A DNA stretch of 52,702 bases from Fusobacteriaceae bacterium (GCA_900764925.1 CAAFPW010000024.1:1-52702), one strand, 5' to 3'; positions 1 to 8,743 are shown, counted from the first letter of the stretch. Made by a program: numbers and translations. Notes: generated by a model not told the origin, from the sequence alone.

Positions 1-72
1 TAGTTAATCAACTTCTTGTAGTCTGGAGCAACTCTTGGTTTCCCTCCTGTTTATTTAGATAAATTGTAATTT

Positions 73-1194
73 TTATTTTATTCCCATATGTGCAGCAATT
101 ACAACTTTTTGTACTTCAGAAGTACCTTCATATATTTCAGTAACTTTTGCATCTCTCATCATTCTCTCTACAGGGAATTTTTTAGAATATCCATTTCCAC
201 CAAATAATTGAACAGCTTTAGTAGTCACTTCCATAGCTATTTCAGAGGCAAATAGTTTAGCCATAGATGCCATATATCCATAATCTTCTCCTAAATCTTT
301 CATGTTTGCTGCTCTATATGTCATAAGTCTAGCTGCATCTATCTTAGTTTGAAGATCAGCTATAACAAATTGAGTATTTTGATGATGTGAAATAGGCTTA
401 CCAAGTTGCATTCTATTTTTTACATAATCTATTGCTGCATCTAAAGCTCCTTGAGCAATTCCAACCGCTTGAGCGGCTACTCCTATTCTTCCGCCATTAA
501 GAGTACTCATAGCTATTTTTAATCCCTCTCCTAAATTACCAAGTAAATTTTCTTTTGGAATAATACAATTATCAAAAATTAATTCAGCTGTAGATGAGCC
601 TCTTACTCCCATTTTATCTTCAGCTTCTCCAACTGAAAAACCTTTTGTTCCTCTCTCTACAATAAAAGCTGAAAGAGTATTAGTTTCTAAATCAGTTTTA
701 GCAAAAACTACAAATATATCAGCTTCATGAGAATTAGTTATTAAGACTTTTCTTCCATTGAGGATATATTTATCTTCACTTTTTACAGCAGTTGTTTTTG
801 TTCCCGCTTCAGCCTCTGTCCAACCAAAAGCTCCTAATTTTTCTCCTGTAGCTAAAGAAGTTAGATATTTTACTTTTTGGTTTTCACTTCCAAAAGTAGC
901 TATTGGCCAAGAGCAAAGAGAAGTATGAGCCGACATTATAACTCCAGTAGAAGCACATCCCTTTGATAACTCTTCTATAGCTGCTACATAAGTTAAATTA
1001 TCCATTCCAAGCCCACCATACTCTTTGTCAAAAGGTATTCCCATAATACCCTTTTCCCCTAATAATTTAATGGTATTGATTGGAAAAGATGCTTCTCTAT
1101 CAATTTCAGCAGCAATTGGAATAACATAAGTATTTGTGATATCCTTTACTTTTGATAAAAATAACTCTTGTTCCTTAGAAAATTTAAAATTCAT
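73..1194 (-). CDS. Acyl-CoA dehydrogenase (short-chain/butyryl-CoA type)
   Basis: A flavoprotein that would oxidise a short acyl-CoA to the 2-enoyl-CoA, or run in reverse on crotonyl-CoA in butyrate formation, passing electrons to an electron-transfer flavoprotein. At 373 residues it has the usual family length. The C-terminal YEGTSE motif is intact, giving E356 as the probable catalytic base, and the middle FAD/substrate region (GAFGWTE) is recognisable. An AGGAGG site lies 5 bases before the ATG. It is transcribed away from the LysR gene, which may regulate it (inference). No etfBA genes are visible; they could lie beyond the left edge. The exact acyl chain length cannot be read from sequence alone. 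Confidence 0.9.
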   Translation of the reverse strand: MNFKFSKEQELFLSKVKDITNTYVIPIAAEIDREASFPINTIKLLGEKGIMGIPFDKEYGGLGMDNLTYVAAIEELSKGCASTGVIMSAHTSLCSWPIATFGSENQKVKYLTSLATGEKLGAFGWTEAEAGTKTTAVKSEDKYILNGRKVLITNSHEADIFVVFAKTDLETNTLSAFIVERGTKGFSVGEAEDKMGVRGSSTAELIFDNCIIPKENLLGNLGEGLKIAMSTLNGGRIGVAAQAVGIAQGALDAAIDYVKNRMQLGKPISHHQNTQFVIADLQTKIDAARLMTYRAANMKDLGEDYGYMASMAKLFASEIAMEVTTKAVQLFGGNGYSKKFPVERMMRDAKVTEIYEGTSEVQKVVIAAHMGIK

Positions 1195-1261
1195 AGTAGC
1201 CTCCTAGAAATATTAATTTTATTTACATATTGATTTTATCATAAAAAAATTATAAAATAAA

Positions 1262-1287
1262 ATTATATATTTTTATTAAAATATAAT
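1262..1287. promoter_or_regulatory. Divergent acd/LysR intergenic region: AT-rich inverted repeat with -10 box
   Basis: Between the divergent acyl-CoA dehydrogenase and LysR genes, ATTATAT (1262-1268) is mirrored by ATATAAT (1281-1287), and the second arm contains a TATAAT box facing the LysR gene. LysR proteins usually bind interrupted AT-rich dyads in such divergent regions. The local base composition makes chance dyads common, so this is only a candidate site. Confidence 0.3.
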
Positions 1288-1315
1288 AAAAAATTATAGA
1301 AATAGGAGAAAAGAG

Positions 1316-2206
1316 ATGTTAGATTTTAGAGTAGATACATTTATTGAATTATGTAGAACTAAGAATTATACCAAAACTGCAGAAGCTCTTCATATGACAC
1401 AACCAGCAGTAAGTCAGCATATAAAATACTTAGAAGAGTTTTATGGATGTAAGTTATTCAGATATAATAAAAAGGTTTTGACAATAACTGAGCAGGGAGA
1501 GGCTCTATACAAATATCTTTTAACAATGAGATCTGATGCTAATAAGATTCAAGCTGAGATAAGAGAGATGGATCCTAATAGAAAAAACTTACACTTTGGA
1601 GCAACTTTTACAATAGGGGAATACGTTATTCCAAAGATAATATCAGCGATTTCAAATCAATATCCAGATATCAATATATCTTTTATTATAAGAGATACCA
1701 GTGAATTATTAGAGGAATTGAAAAAAGGAAATATAGATTTTGCTTTTATTGAAGGATATTTTGAAAAGACTGAGTATGAACATTACCTTTTTTCAAAGGA
1801 GAGGTTTATAGGAATATGTGCAGCTAACAATCCAATGGCCACAGAGATAACTAAATTTGACGATATAGTGAAAGAGAGAATAATTTTGAGAGAGAAAGGA
1901 TCAGGAACAAGAGATATTTTTGAAAAAATTCTCTATGATAATAATCTGTCTTTAAATAATTTTAGTCGAAAATATGAGATTGAAAATATAAATTTAATAA
2001 AAGAGTTGGTAAAGGAAAATAAAGGTATCTCTTTTATCTATCAAAGAGCAGTGGAAAAAGAGATTCTTATGAGAAAATTAGCTTTGATAAATTTGGAAAA
2101 TTTTTCAGAAGAGAGAGAGTTTAATTTTGTATTTTTAAAAGATAGTATTCATAAAGAGGAGTACGAAGATTGGTATAAATTTATGAAGGAGATTTATAGA
2201 GCTTAA
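1316..2206 (+). CDS. LysR family transcriptional regulator
   Basis: A DNA-binding regulator of 296 residues, the normal LysR length. The N-terminal winged helix-turn-helix (about residues 1-60) contains the characteristic AEALHMTQPAVSQHIKYLE stretch, and the rest matches the periplasmic-binding-protein-like effector domain (about 88-290). It is divergent from the acyl-CoA dehydrogenase, and the next gene downstream (K+/H+ antiporter) starts 10 bases after its stop, so both are candidate targets. The ATG follows an AGGAG site. Its effector is unknown. Family assignment is secure; target assignment is inference from position. Confidence 0.92.
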   Translation: MLDFRVDTFIELCRTKNYTKTAEALHMTQPAVSQHIKYLEEFYGCKLFRYNKKVLTITEQGEALYKYLLTMRSDANKIQAEIREMDPNRKNLHFGATFTIGEYVIPKIISAISNQYPDINISFIIRDTSELLEELKKGNIDFAFIEGYFEKTEYEHYLFSKERFIGICAANNPMATEITKFDDIVKERIILREKGSGTRDIFEKILYDNNLSLNNFSRKYEIENINLIKELVKENKGISFIYQRAVEKEILMRKLALINLENFSEEREFNFVFLKDSIHKEEYEDWYKFMKEIYRA

Positions 2207-2216
2207 AGGAGGAAAA

Positions 2217-3611
2217 GTGGAATATAAAATTTTAACAGGAGGGATTTTACTTTTTATCAGTCTTTTTTCCATTAGACTTTCTAAAAAAGTTCAAGTTCCT
2301 TTATTGATAATGTTTTTGTTTATAGGAATACTAGCTGGGTCAGAAGGGATAGGAGGAATATATTTTGATGATGCAGAACTTACTCAGCATATTGGAAATT
2401 TTGCTTTACTTTTTATTCTTTTTTCTAGTGCAGTGGAAACAAAAAAATCAGATGCGATATCAGCACTATATCCAAGTGGAGTATTAGCAACTTTAGGAGT
2501 ATTTTTAACTACACTGTTTGCTGCTTTTTTTACTTTTATATTGACAGATTTTTCACTTAAGGAAGCTCTCTTATTTGGAGCCATAGTTTCTTCAACAGAT
2601 GCTGCTGCTGTAGTTTCAGTGTTAGGAGATTCAAACTTAAAAAAGAGAGTAAAAACTGTAATTGAAATAGAATCAGGAAGTAATGATCCTATGGCATATG
2701 CTTTGATTTTATTTATAATTTCAATGTTTAAAACAGATGGACTATCAATTTTTGGAGGTATATTTTTCTTAATAAAGCAGATAGTAATAGGTGGAGTGTT
2801 AGGAATGATTTTTGGAAAAATAACACTTCCAATTGGAAAGTTTTTGAAGATAGACAGGGAAGAGTTTTTAACAATACATTTGATAGCATTTTTATTTATC
2901 TGTTTTTCTCTCTCTTCAATTTTAGGAGGAAATGGATTCTTAGCTATTTATCTGATGGGAATACTCGTAGGAAATGAAAGATTTGAATTTAGACTTAATA
3001 GTTTTAGAAATATGAGAGTACTTTCTTGGCTTATGCAGATAATGATGTTCGTTTTATTGGGACTTTTAGTATTTCCTAGTCAGTTAGGAAAAGTTATAAT
3101 AAGTGGAAGTATACTGGCAATTCTGATAACTATTATCTCTAGAACAGCAGTAGTTTTCCTACTTTTAGAAAAATTTAATTATAGTTTGAAAGAGAAAATT
3201 TTTATCTCTTGGGCTGGACTTAAGGGAGCTGTACCTATAATTTTTTCAACTATGGCTATTACAGAAGGACTTAGAAAATCACAATCAATGTTTAATATGG
3301 TATTTTATATTGTAGTCTTTTCTGTTCTTATTCAAGGCATGACTTTAAAACCTTTAGCAAAATTTTTAAACCTTTTTGAAAAGGAAAAAAATGATGAGGT
3401 GGCAGAGATAAATTTAGAAGAGTTAGAAGAACTATCTATAAAAAGATTGTATGTAGAGAGAGATTCAGAATATGTGGATAAAGCAATTAAAGATTTAGCA
3501 TTACAAAGAAGTATGCATATAATATCAATTAGAAGAGGAGAGCAGGATATTGCTCCTAAAGGGGATGTTATATTGAGAGTAGGAGATAAGGTTTTGTTTA
3601 GTATAATTTGA
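2217..3611 (+). CDS. K+/H+ (or Na+/H+) antiporter, NhaP2-like CPA1 family
   Basis: An inner-membrane cation/proton antiporter of 464 residues with about 12 hydrophobic segments. The TDAAAVVSVL motif (around residue 128) and ESGSNDPMAY (around 150-159) are the ion-binding signatures of the CPA1 exchangers. The last 60 residues look like a TrkA-C (RCK_C) ligand-binding domain, as in potassium/proton antiporters of the NhaP2 type. The start is a GTG 4 bases after AAAGGAGG; no ATG is better placed. It is probably co-transcribed with the LysR gene. Which cation is exchanged cannot be decided here. Confidence 0.85.
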   Translation: MEYKILTGGILLFISLFSIRLSKKVQVPLLIMFLFIGILAGSEGIGGIYFDDAELTQHIGNFALLFILFSSAVETKKSDAISALYPSGVLATLGVFLTTLFAAFFTFILTDFSLKEALLFGAIVSSTDAAAVVSVLGDSNLKKRVKTVIEIESGSNDPMAYALILFIISMFKTDGLSIFGGIFFLIKQIVIGGVLGMIFGKITLPIGKFLKIDREEFLTIHLIAFLFICFSLSSILGGNGFLAIYLMGILVGNERFEFRLNSFRNMRVLSWLMQIMMFVLLGLLVFPSQLGKVIISGSILAILITIISRTAVVFLLLEKFNYSLKEKIFISWAGLKGAVPIIFSTMAITEGLRKSQSMFNMVFYIVVFSVLIQGMTLKPLAKFLNLFEKEKNDEVAEINLEELEELSIKRLYVERDSEYVDKAIKDLALQRSMHIISIRRGEQDIAPKGDVILRVGDKVLFSII

Positions 3612-3647
3612 TTTTAAAAAATATTTTCAAATTTTTAAAAATAAATA

Positions 3648-3675
3648 TTGTATTTTCAAAAAAATGTGATATAAT
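3648..3675 (+). promoter_or_regulatory. Promoter of the dicarboxylate/amino-acid symporter gene
   Basis: A -35 like TTGTAT (3648-3653) and a perfect TATAAT (3670-3675) are separated by 16 bases, and a TG dinucleotide lies near the -10. It lies 63 bases before the symporter ATG, in an otherwise featureless AT-rich gap. Confidence 0.65.
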
Positions 3676-3738
3676 TTTTCTGTAAATAATTTTTAGTTTT
3701 AAATTTAATGAAAATATTTTTTAATCGAGGAGAGAGAA

Positions 3739-4983
3739 ATGAGCAAAAAAATCAATCTAACTACTAAAATCTTTATAGCACTAATATTAGGGGTAATCAC
3801 AGGTTTAATTTTACATCCTTTAAAAGATAACCCATTTGTAAGTAAGTATATTCTAAATTTTGTTTTCAATCTATTGGGGAATGGATTTGTTAGAGCAATA
3901 AGAATGGTTGTTGTTCCATTAGTTTTGTGTTCTTTAGTTGTAGGAGCTGCTGGAATAGAAGATGTTACTAAGTTAGGAAGAATAGGAGTTAAAACTTTGA
4001 TATTCTATCTATCAACAACAGCATTTGCAGTGGTACTTGCTTTAGTTGGAGGAAATATAATAAATCCAGGTAGAGGAGTAAATATAGGGGATATAGCAGT
4101 ATCACAAGTGACTGTATCAGAAACAAAACCTTTTGTGGATATATTATTGGATATGATACCAATAAATCCTGCTGACGCTATGGCCACAGGAAATATGTTA
4201 CAAATTATTGTTTTTGCTATTTTAGTAGGTGTTGCTCTATCACTTTTAGGGGATAAAGCTGGAAATATAAAAAAGGTTTTTGAAGAGGGAAATGCATTAA
4301 GTTTAAAACTTGTTGAAATAATAATGATATTTGCTCCTCTTGGAGTTTATGGGCTTATTTCTAAGACATTTACAACCTTAGGATATGTTGCACTTTTACC
4401 ATTATTTAAGTATTTTATAGGAGTTGTAATAATATTATTTATCCACTGTTTAATTACTTATCAAGGAATTTTAGTATTATTTGGAAAGTATAATCCAATA
4501 AAATTCTTTAAAAATTTTGCTCCTACTATGATGGTAGGTTTCTCTACTGCTTCAAGTAGTGCTAGTCTACCATCATCTTTAAAATCAATGCAAGAAACAT
4601 TTGGAGTATCAAAAGCAATTTCATCCTTCACTATTCCATTAGGAAATACAATTAATATGGACGGAACAGCTGTAATGCAAGGAGTTGCAACAATATTTAT
4701 AGCTCAAATATATGGAATAGATTTAACAATGGGAAATTATATAACAATAATACTTACAGCTACTTTAGCTTCAATAGGAACAGCTGGAGTACCTGGAGTA
4801 GGGGTTATAATGTTAGGAATGGTACTTGTTCAAATTGGTCTTCCACTTGAAGGTATAGGACTTGTAATGGGAATAGATAGATTTGTTGACATGTTTAGAA
4901 CAATGATAAATATTACAGGAGATGCAGTTTGTACATTGGTAATTGCAAAAACTGAGGGAGAAAAATTAAGAGAAACTGTATAA
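3739..4983 (+). CDS. Dicarboxylate/amino acid:cation symporter (DAACS family)
   Basis: A membrane symporter of 414 residues for glutamate, aspartate or C4-dicarboxylates, driven by Na+ or H+. The family signatures are all present: a serine-rich re-entrant loop (STASSSASLP, about residue 268), NMDGTAV (about 305) and the DMFRTxxNITGD segment (about 383-394), whose Arg and Asp contact substrate in GltPh-type transporters. It has its own promoter and is followed by a hairpin terminator, so it appears monocistronic. Glutamate or aspartate uptake would suit an amino-acid-fermenting Fusobacterium (inference). Confidence 0.92.
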   Translation: MSKKINLTTKIFIALILGVITGLILHPLKDNPFVSKYILNFVFNLLGNGFVRAIRMVVVPLVLCSLVVGAAGIEDVTKLGRIGVKTLIFYLSTTAFAVVLALVGGNIINPGRGVNIGDIAVSQVTVSETKPFVDILLDMIPINPADAMATGNMLQIIVFAILVGVALSLLGDKAGNIKKVFEEGNALSLKLVEIIMIFAPLGVYGLISKTFTTLGYVALLPLFKYFIGVVIILFIHCLITYQGILVLFGKYNPIKFFKNFAPTMMVGFSTASSSASLPSSLKSMQETFGVSKAISSFTIPLGNTINMDGTAVMQGVATIFIAQIYGIDLTMGNYITIILTATLASIGTAGVPGVGVIMLGMVLVQIGLPLEGIGLVMGIDRFVDMFRTMINITGDAVCTLVIAKTEGEKLRETV

Positions 4984-5004
4984 AAATAAATAAAGAAGAT
5001 AATA

Positions 5005-5040
5005 AACTCAAGGATAATTTTAATTGTTCTTGAGTTTTTT
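5005..5040 (+). terminator. Rho-independent terminator after the symporter
   Basis: AACTCAAG (5005-5012) pairs with CTTGAGTT (5029-5036), extended inward by a G-T and an A-T pair, and runs straight into a T tract. Confidence 0.85.
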
Positions 5041-5061
5041 ATTATTAAAATAAAAAATCTC

Positions 5062-5092
5062 TTGACTTAGAGTTAACTCTAAGTGATACTTT
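5062..5092 (+). promoter_or_regulatory. MerR-type promoter with 20-bp palindromic operator
   Basis: TTGACT (5062-5067) and TACTTT (5087-5092) are 19 bases apart, the over-long spacing typical of promoters untwisted by MerR proteins. The perfect palindrome ACTTAGAGTTAACTCTAAGT occupies 5065-5084, overlapping the -35 and most of the spacer. It lies 41 bases upstream of a MerR-family gene, so autoregulation and control of the following genes is the natural reading. Confidence 0.85.
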
Positions 5093-5133
5093 AAATATAT
5101 AGAGAAATAAAAAAAGAAGAGGTGAAAAGAAAG

Positions 5134-5505
5134 ATGACAATAGCAGAGGTAAGTAAAAAATTGGATATAAGTGCTGACACTTTAAGATACTATGAGAGAA
5201 TAGGACTTATTCCATCAGTACCAAGAAATAAAAGTGGTATAAGAGATTATGATGAAAACTCTATAGGTTGGATAAATTTTATAAAGTGTATGAGAAAAGC
5301 TGGGCTTCCAATAGAGGTTTTAATAGAGTATGTAGCTTTGTATCAAATGGGAGATTCTACCAATGAAACTAGAAAAAATCTACTTATAGAGCAAAGAGAG
5401 GAGCTTTTGAATAAGATAGCAGAGTTGAAAGAGACTTTGGAATACTTAAATAAAAAGATAGAGAGATATGATGAGTTTTTAAAAGATAAAAATTGCAAAA
5501 TATAG
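5134..5505 (+). CDS. MerR family transcriptional regulator
   Basis: A 123-residue MerR regulator. The N-terminal winged helix (SKKLDISADTLRYYERIGL, from about residue 7) is followed by a dimerisation coiled coil (about 75-115). There is no metal-binding cysteine pair; the only cysteines are one in the DNA-binding domain and one near the C-terminus. This resembles AdhR/aldehyde- or redox-responding members more than metal sensors. I chose the ATG at 5134, 9 bases after GAGGTG; an in-frame GTG at 5122 lies inside that ribosome site. It heads a five-gene run and sits under its own 19-bp-spacer promoter. Confidence 0.9.
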   Translation: MTIAEVSKKLDISADTLRYYERIGLIPSVPRNKSGIRDYDENSIGWINFIKCMRKAGLPIEVLIEYVALYQMGDSTNETRKNLLIEQREELLNKIAELKETLEYLNKKIERYDEFLKDKNCKI

Positions 5506-5534
5506 TAAAGATATAAAATAATTTAGGAGGTACG

Positions 5535-6620
5535 ATGGGAGTTAGAACTATACCAATAATAATTTTAATAGGAATGGTAATATATTTTTATACAGTTTTA
5601 TTGAGAGTGGATAAATACTTCAAATTAAATTTAAGTAAGATGATTTTGGTTTTTATCTTACTTTTGATATTATTACCAGCTATAAATGTTTTTGGAATAT
5701 GGTTTTTAACCTTACTTCATCTTTTTGAGATAGGTATAGTTATAGAGATTTCAAATCTTTTGTTAAAAAGGTTTGATTTGAAATTTTGGGATTTTTTATA
5801 TGGGAGTTTTTTGCTACCAATTGTTTTAATAATTCTTTTATTTTGTTATGGTTATTACAATATCACTAATATAAAAAGGGTGGAATACAATTTAGTAACA
5901 GATAAGAATATAGGGAAGAGTAGTTATAAATTGGGATATATAAGTGATATACATTTTGAAAACGCTATAAATTCTAAAAAACTATCTAAACTTGTAGAGA
6001 GATTAAAAAAGGAGAATTTTGATATTTTACTGCTTGGTGGAGATATTGTAGATGAAGGAACTACTTTGGAGGGAGTTCTGGAAGTCTTTAATCTATTAGG
6101 AGATATAAATACTCAAGAAGGAATATACTATGTGTATGGTAACCATGATATGTCGAGATATAGGAAGATTCCAAATTATACTATAAAAGATTTAAAAGAT
6201 AGTCTTGAGAAGAATCAAATAAATTTGTTAGATGATAGTAGTGTAGAAGTTAATAGAAATTTAGTTATCATTGGAAGAAAAGATAAGAGTTTGAAAAATA
6301 GAAAAGAAAGCGAAAAATTAACAGAGAAAATAGATTTGGGGAAATATTTAATTCTTTTAGATCATCAACCAGTTGAGTTAAAAAATAATAGTCAGTTGGG
6401 ATATGATCTTCAATTATCTGGACACACTCATAATGGGCAAATTTTTCCATTTAATCTAATAATAAAAAAATTTAATTTAGCAGAACTGATTTATGGATAT
6501 AAAAAAATAGGAACTTTTGATGTGATAGTTAGCTCTGGAGCTAGTGGTTGGGGATATCCTATAAGAACAACTGGACAGTCAGAGTATATTGTTATAAATA
6601 TTTCAGGAAAGGAAGGATAA
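5535..6620 (+). CDS. Membrane-anchored metallophosphoesterase (YkuE-like)
   Basis: A 361-residue calcineurin-type phosphoesterase. Roughly the first 115 residues form four or so membrane segments; the catalytic part faces outward or inward by analogy with YkuE-like proteins. The dinuclear metal motifs are complete: SDIH (about 137), GGDIVDEG (about 168), GNHD (202-205) and GHTHNGQ (296-302). An AGGAGG site precedes the ATG. It is co-directional with the MerR gene upstream (gap 29 bases) and abuts the flavodoxin-like gene. The substrate is unknown; lipid A, UDP-sugar or other phosphoesters are possible within this family. Confidence 0.88.
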   Translation: MGVRTIPIIILIGMVIYFYTVLLRVDKYFKLNLSKMILVFILLLILLPAINVFGIWFLTLLHLFEIGIVIEISNLLLKRFDLKFWDFLYGSFLLPIVLIILLFCYGYYNITNIKRVEYNLVTDKNIGKSSYKLGYISDIHFENAINSKKLSKLVERLKKENFDILLLGGDIVDEGTTLEGVLEVFNLLGDINTQEGIYYVYGNHDMSRYRKIPNYTIKDLKDSLEKNQINLLDDSSVEVNRNLVIIGRKDKSLKNRKESEKLTEKIDLGKYLILLDHQPVELKNNSQLGYDLQLSGHTHNGQIFPFNLIIKKFNLAELIYGYKKIGTFDVIVSSGASGWGYPIRTTGQSEYIVINISGKEG

Positions 6621-6622
6621 GT

Positions 6623-7165
6623 ATGAATAAAAAAGTATTAGTTATATCTACAACTCTTAGAAAAGGAGGAAATTCAGATATTTTGTCTGATAGTTTTATA
6701 AAAGGAGCACAGGAAGCAGAAAATATTGTAGAAAAAATCTCTTTAATAGGAAAAAAAATAGAGTTTTGTAGAGGATGTTTAAGTTGTCAAGAAACAGAAA
6801 AATGTATAATAAAGGATGATGTTAATGAAATTATAGAAAAAATAAAAAACTCTGATGTAATAGTTTTCTCAACTCCAATATATTTTTATGAGATGGCTGG
6901 ACAGATGAAAACTCTATTGGATAGAACAAATCCTCTTTTTCCAAGTGAGTATAAGTTCAAAGATATATATCTTTTAGCTACAGCAGCAGATACAGATGAA
7001 AAATCCATTGATAGAGCAATAATGGGATTAGAAGGTTGGATTGAATGTTTTGAAAAAAGTAGTTTAAAAGGAGTAGTAAGAGGTGTTGGAGCTGATATTG
7101 TTGGTTCTATAAAAAAATATGAGGAAAAATTAAAGGAAGCTTATGAATTGGGAAAAAATATTTAG
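6623..7165 (+). CDS. Flavodoxin-family NAD(P)H oxidoreductase (FMN reductase-like)
   Basis: A 180-residue flavodoxin-fold protein. The N-terminal VISTTLRKGGNSD segment is the FMN phosphate-binding loop, and CRGCLSCQETEKC followed by DDVNEIIEKIKNSD and STPIYFYEMAGQMKTLLDR is typical of multimeric flavodoxin/iron-sulfur flavoprotein-type reductases, although a full cluster motif is not certain. I start it at the ATG at 6623, behind GGAAGG, not at the upstream in-frame codon inside the phosphoesterase gene. It overlaps the next gene by 23 bases, so the pair is translationally linked. Confidence 0.88.
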   Translation: MNKKVLVISTTLRKGGNSDILSDSFIKGAQEAENIVEKISLIGKKIEFCRGCLSCQETEKCIIKDDVNEIIEKIKNSDVIVFSTPIYFYEMAGQMKTLLDRTNPLFPSEYKFKDIYLLATAADTDEKSIDRAIMGLEGWIECFEKSSLKGVVRGVGADIVGSIKKYEEKLKEAYELGKNI

Positions 7166-7595
7166 AAAAGTAATAGTTTTAACTATTTTTATATTTAATG
7201 TTTCTATTATATTTGGAATAATACAAGCAGAGGAACTAGATATGAGGAGAGTACAATTAATAATAAAAAATGAAATTTATCAAGTTGAATTAGAGGAAAA
7301 TCAAGCTACCCAAGCATTATTGGAAAGATTACCTTTAAAGATTAATATGCAAGAATTAAATGGAAATGAAAAATATGGAATGCTTACTAAGAGTCTTCCA
7401 GAGGGGAAAAAAGTTAGTGGAGAGATAGAGGTTGGAGATTTGATGCTCTATGGAGATGATTGTATAGTCTTATTTTATAAGGAATTTTATACTCCATATA
7501 GCTATACAAAATTGGGAAAAATAGTAGATAAAAAAAAGTTGGAAAAGAATATAGATAAGAGGGATAAAATTTTAGAAGTAGTATTTAGTAAATAA
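7143..7595 (+). CDS. Exported cyclophilin-like fold protein
   Basis: A 150-residue protein with an N-terminal signal or anchor segment (about residues 10-27) followed by a small domain resembling the cyclophilin-like family: ALLERLPLKINMQEL, then GEIEVGDLMLYGDDCIVLFY. Proteins of this family often sit beside or are fused to flavodoxins, as here. The ATG lies inside the preceding flavodoxin-like gene, behind AAAGGAA. The biochemical activity of this family is not well defined; peptidyl-prolyl isomerase activity should not be assumed. Confidence 0.75.
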   Translation: MNWEKIFRKVIVLTIFIFNVSIIFGIIQAEELDMRRVQLIIKNEIYQVELEENQATQALLERLPLKINMQELNGNEKYGMLTKSLPEGKKVSGEIEVGDLMLYGDDCIVLFYKEFYTPYSYTKLGKIVDKKKLEKNIDKRDKILEVVFSK

Positions 7596-7624
7596 TTAAA
7601 TAAAAAAATAAGGAAAGGATAGAT

Positions 7625-8194
7625 ATGAGATTAAAAGAGTTTTTAGAATATATGAAGGGGCAAAAAAGAGTAGAAGCTGGAAGTGAAATTCATAAATATA
7701 TGATAGAATTAAGTGATGAAGCTAGAAAAATAACCATGGATTTAAATAGTAAATTTTATACTCAAGAGGAGATAAGAGAGTTGATGAGAAAATTAACTTT
7801 GAGGGATATTGATGAAAGTTTCTGTATGTTTCCTCCATTTTATACAGATTGTGGGAAAAATATTGAGATAGGAAAAAATGTTTTTATCAATTCAAACTGT
7901 CACTTTCAAGATCAAGGGGGAATAGTTATAGGTGATGGAACCTTACTAGGACATAATGTTACTTTGGCTACATTAAATCATGGTAAATTACCAGAAGACA
8001 GAGGTTCTCTATATCCCGAACCAATAATCATAGGAAAAAATGTTTGGATAGGAGCAAATGTTACAATAGTAGCAGGGGTAACTATTGGAGATAATGCTAT
8101 TGTTGGAGCTGGATCTGTTGTAACTAGAGATGTTGAAAAGGATACAGTAGTAGGAGGAATTCCAGCTAAAAAAATTAAGAATATATATGAATAA
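7625..8194 (+). CDS. Sugar O-acetyltransferase (maltose acetyltransferase-like)
   Basis: A 189-residue left-handed beta-helix acetyltransferase. The N-terminal helical Mac domain (about 1-55) is followed by hexapeptide repeats such as IGKNVWIGANVTIVAGVTIG. The catalytic histidine of the family is H119 in LNHG. It would transfer acetyl from acetyl-CoA to a sugar hydroxyl, such as maltose, glucose or a related galactoside. It follows the cyclophilin-like gene by 29 bases with an AGGAAAGGA ribosome site and is probably the last gene of the MerR-headed run. Confidence 0.9.
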   Translation: MRLKEFLEYMKGQKRVEAGSEIHKYMIELSDEARKITMDLNSKFYTQEEIRELMRKLTLRDIDESFCMFPPFYTDCGKNIEIGKNVFINSNCHFQDQGGIVIGDGTLLGHNVTLATLNHGKLPEDRGSLYPEPIIIGKNVWIGANVTIVAGVTIGDNAIVGAGSVVTRDVEKDTVVGGIPAKKIKNIYE

Positions 8195-8197
8195 TTG

Positions 8198-8206
8198 TGG
8201 TATAAT
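8198..8206 (+). promoter_or_regulatory. Extended -10 promoter of the lipoprotein gene
   Basis: TGG immediately followed by TATAAT (8201-8206) forms an extended -10 element 39 bases before the lipoprotein ATG. It starts right after the acetyltransferase stop codon. No good -35 is visible. Confidence 0.55.
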
Positions 8207-8245
8207 GTATTAAGACGAAAAATAGATTATACGAGGTGGTAAAAT

Positions 8246-8743
8246 ATGAAAAAGTTCTTGTTATTAGGTATTTTGTCAATTATGGTAGTAGGATGTACTA
8301 ATGCTCCTACAAAAATAGAGTTAAGTCCAACTGAAATAAGTCAATTGGGAGGAGATAAAAATAAAGGAGCAGAAATTTTAATAAGAAGAGCAGTTTTAAA
8401 AGAGATGTCTCAGTATAAATATTCTGAAACTGATGCTAAAGCACTAAAAGATGCTAAAGAAAACTTAGAGATAGAGTTTTTCTTAAATAATATTTCATCG
8501 AAAAAAGTTAGTGTTAGCGATGAGGAAGCTTTAGCCCTATATAATGCAAATAAGGAGAGTTTAAAAGGAATAAAAGCAGAAGTAGCTTTACCACAAATAA
8601 AAGAACAATTACTGCTTCAAAGAGTTAATGCTGAGAAAGTTAACTATATAAATTCTTTAGTAGAAAAATATAACTTAAATGAAAAATTTAAAACATATTT
8701 TCCAACTCAAGAAGTACAACAAGTAGAAGAGAGTGTTAAATAG
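8246..8743 (+). CDS. Putative lipoprotein with SurA-N-like helical region
   Basis: A 165-residue protein with a lipoprotein signal (MKKFLLLGILSIMVVGC, acylated Cys at residue 17), placing it in the envelope. The mature part is helical; its pattern of ILIRRAVLKEM, VSDEEALALYNANKESLKG and QIKEQLLLQRVNAEKVNYINSLVEKYN resembles the chaperone half of SurA/PrsA-type proteins. There is no parvulin isomerase domain. It appears monocistronic, with its own promoter and a strong terminator. A chaperone-like role in outer-membrane protein folding is an inference; the lipoprotein call is direct. Confidence 0.7.
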   Translation: MKKFLLLGILSIMVVGCTNAPTKIELSPTEISQLGGDKNKGAEILIRRAVLKEMSQYKYSETDAKALKDAKENLEIEFFLNNISSKKVSVSDEEALALYNANKESLKGIKAEVALPQIKEQLLLQRVNAEKVNYINSLVEKYNLNEKFKTYFPTQEVQQVEESVK

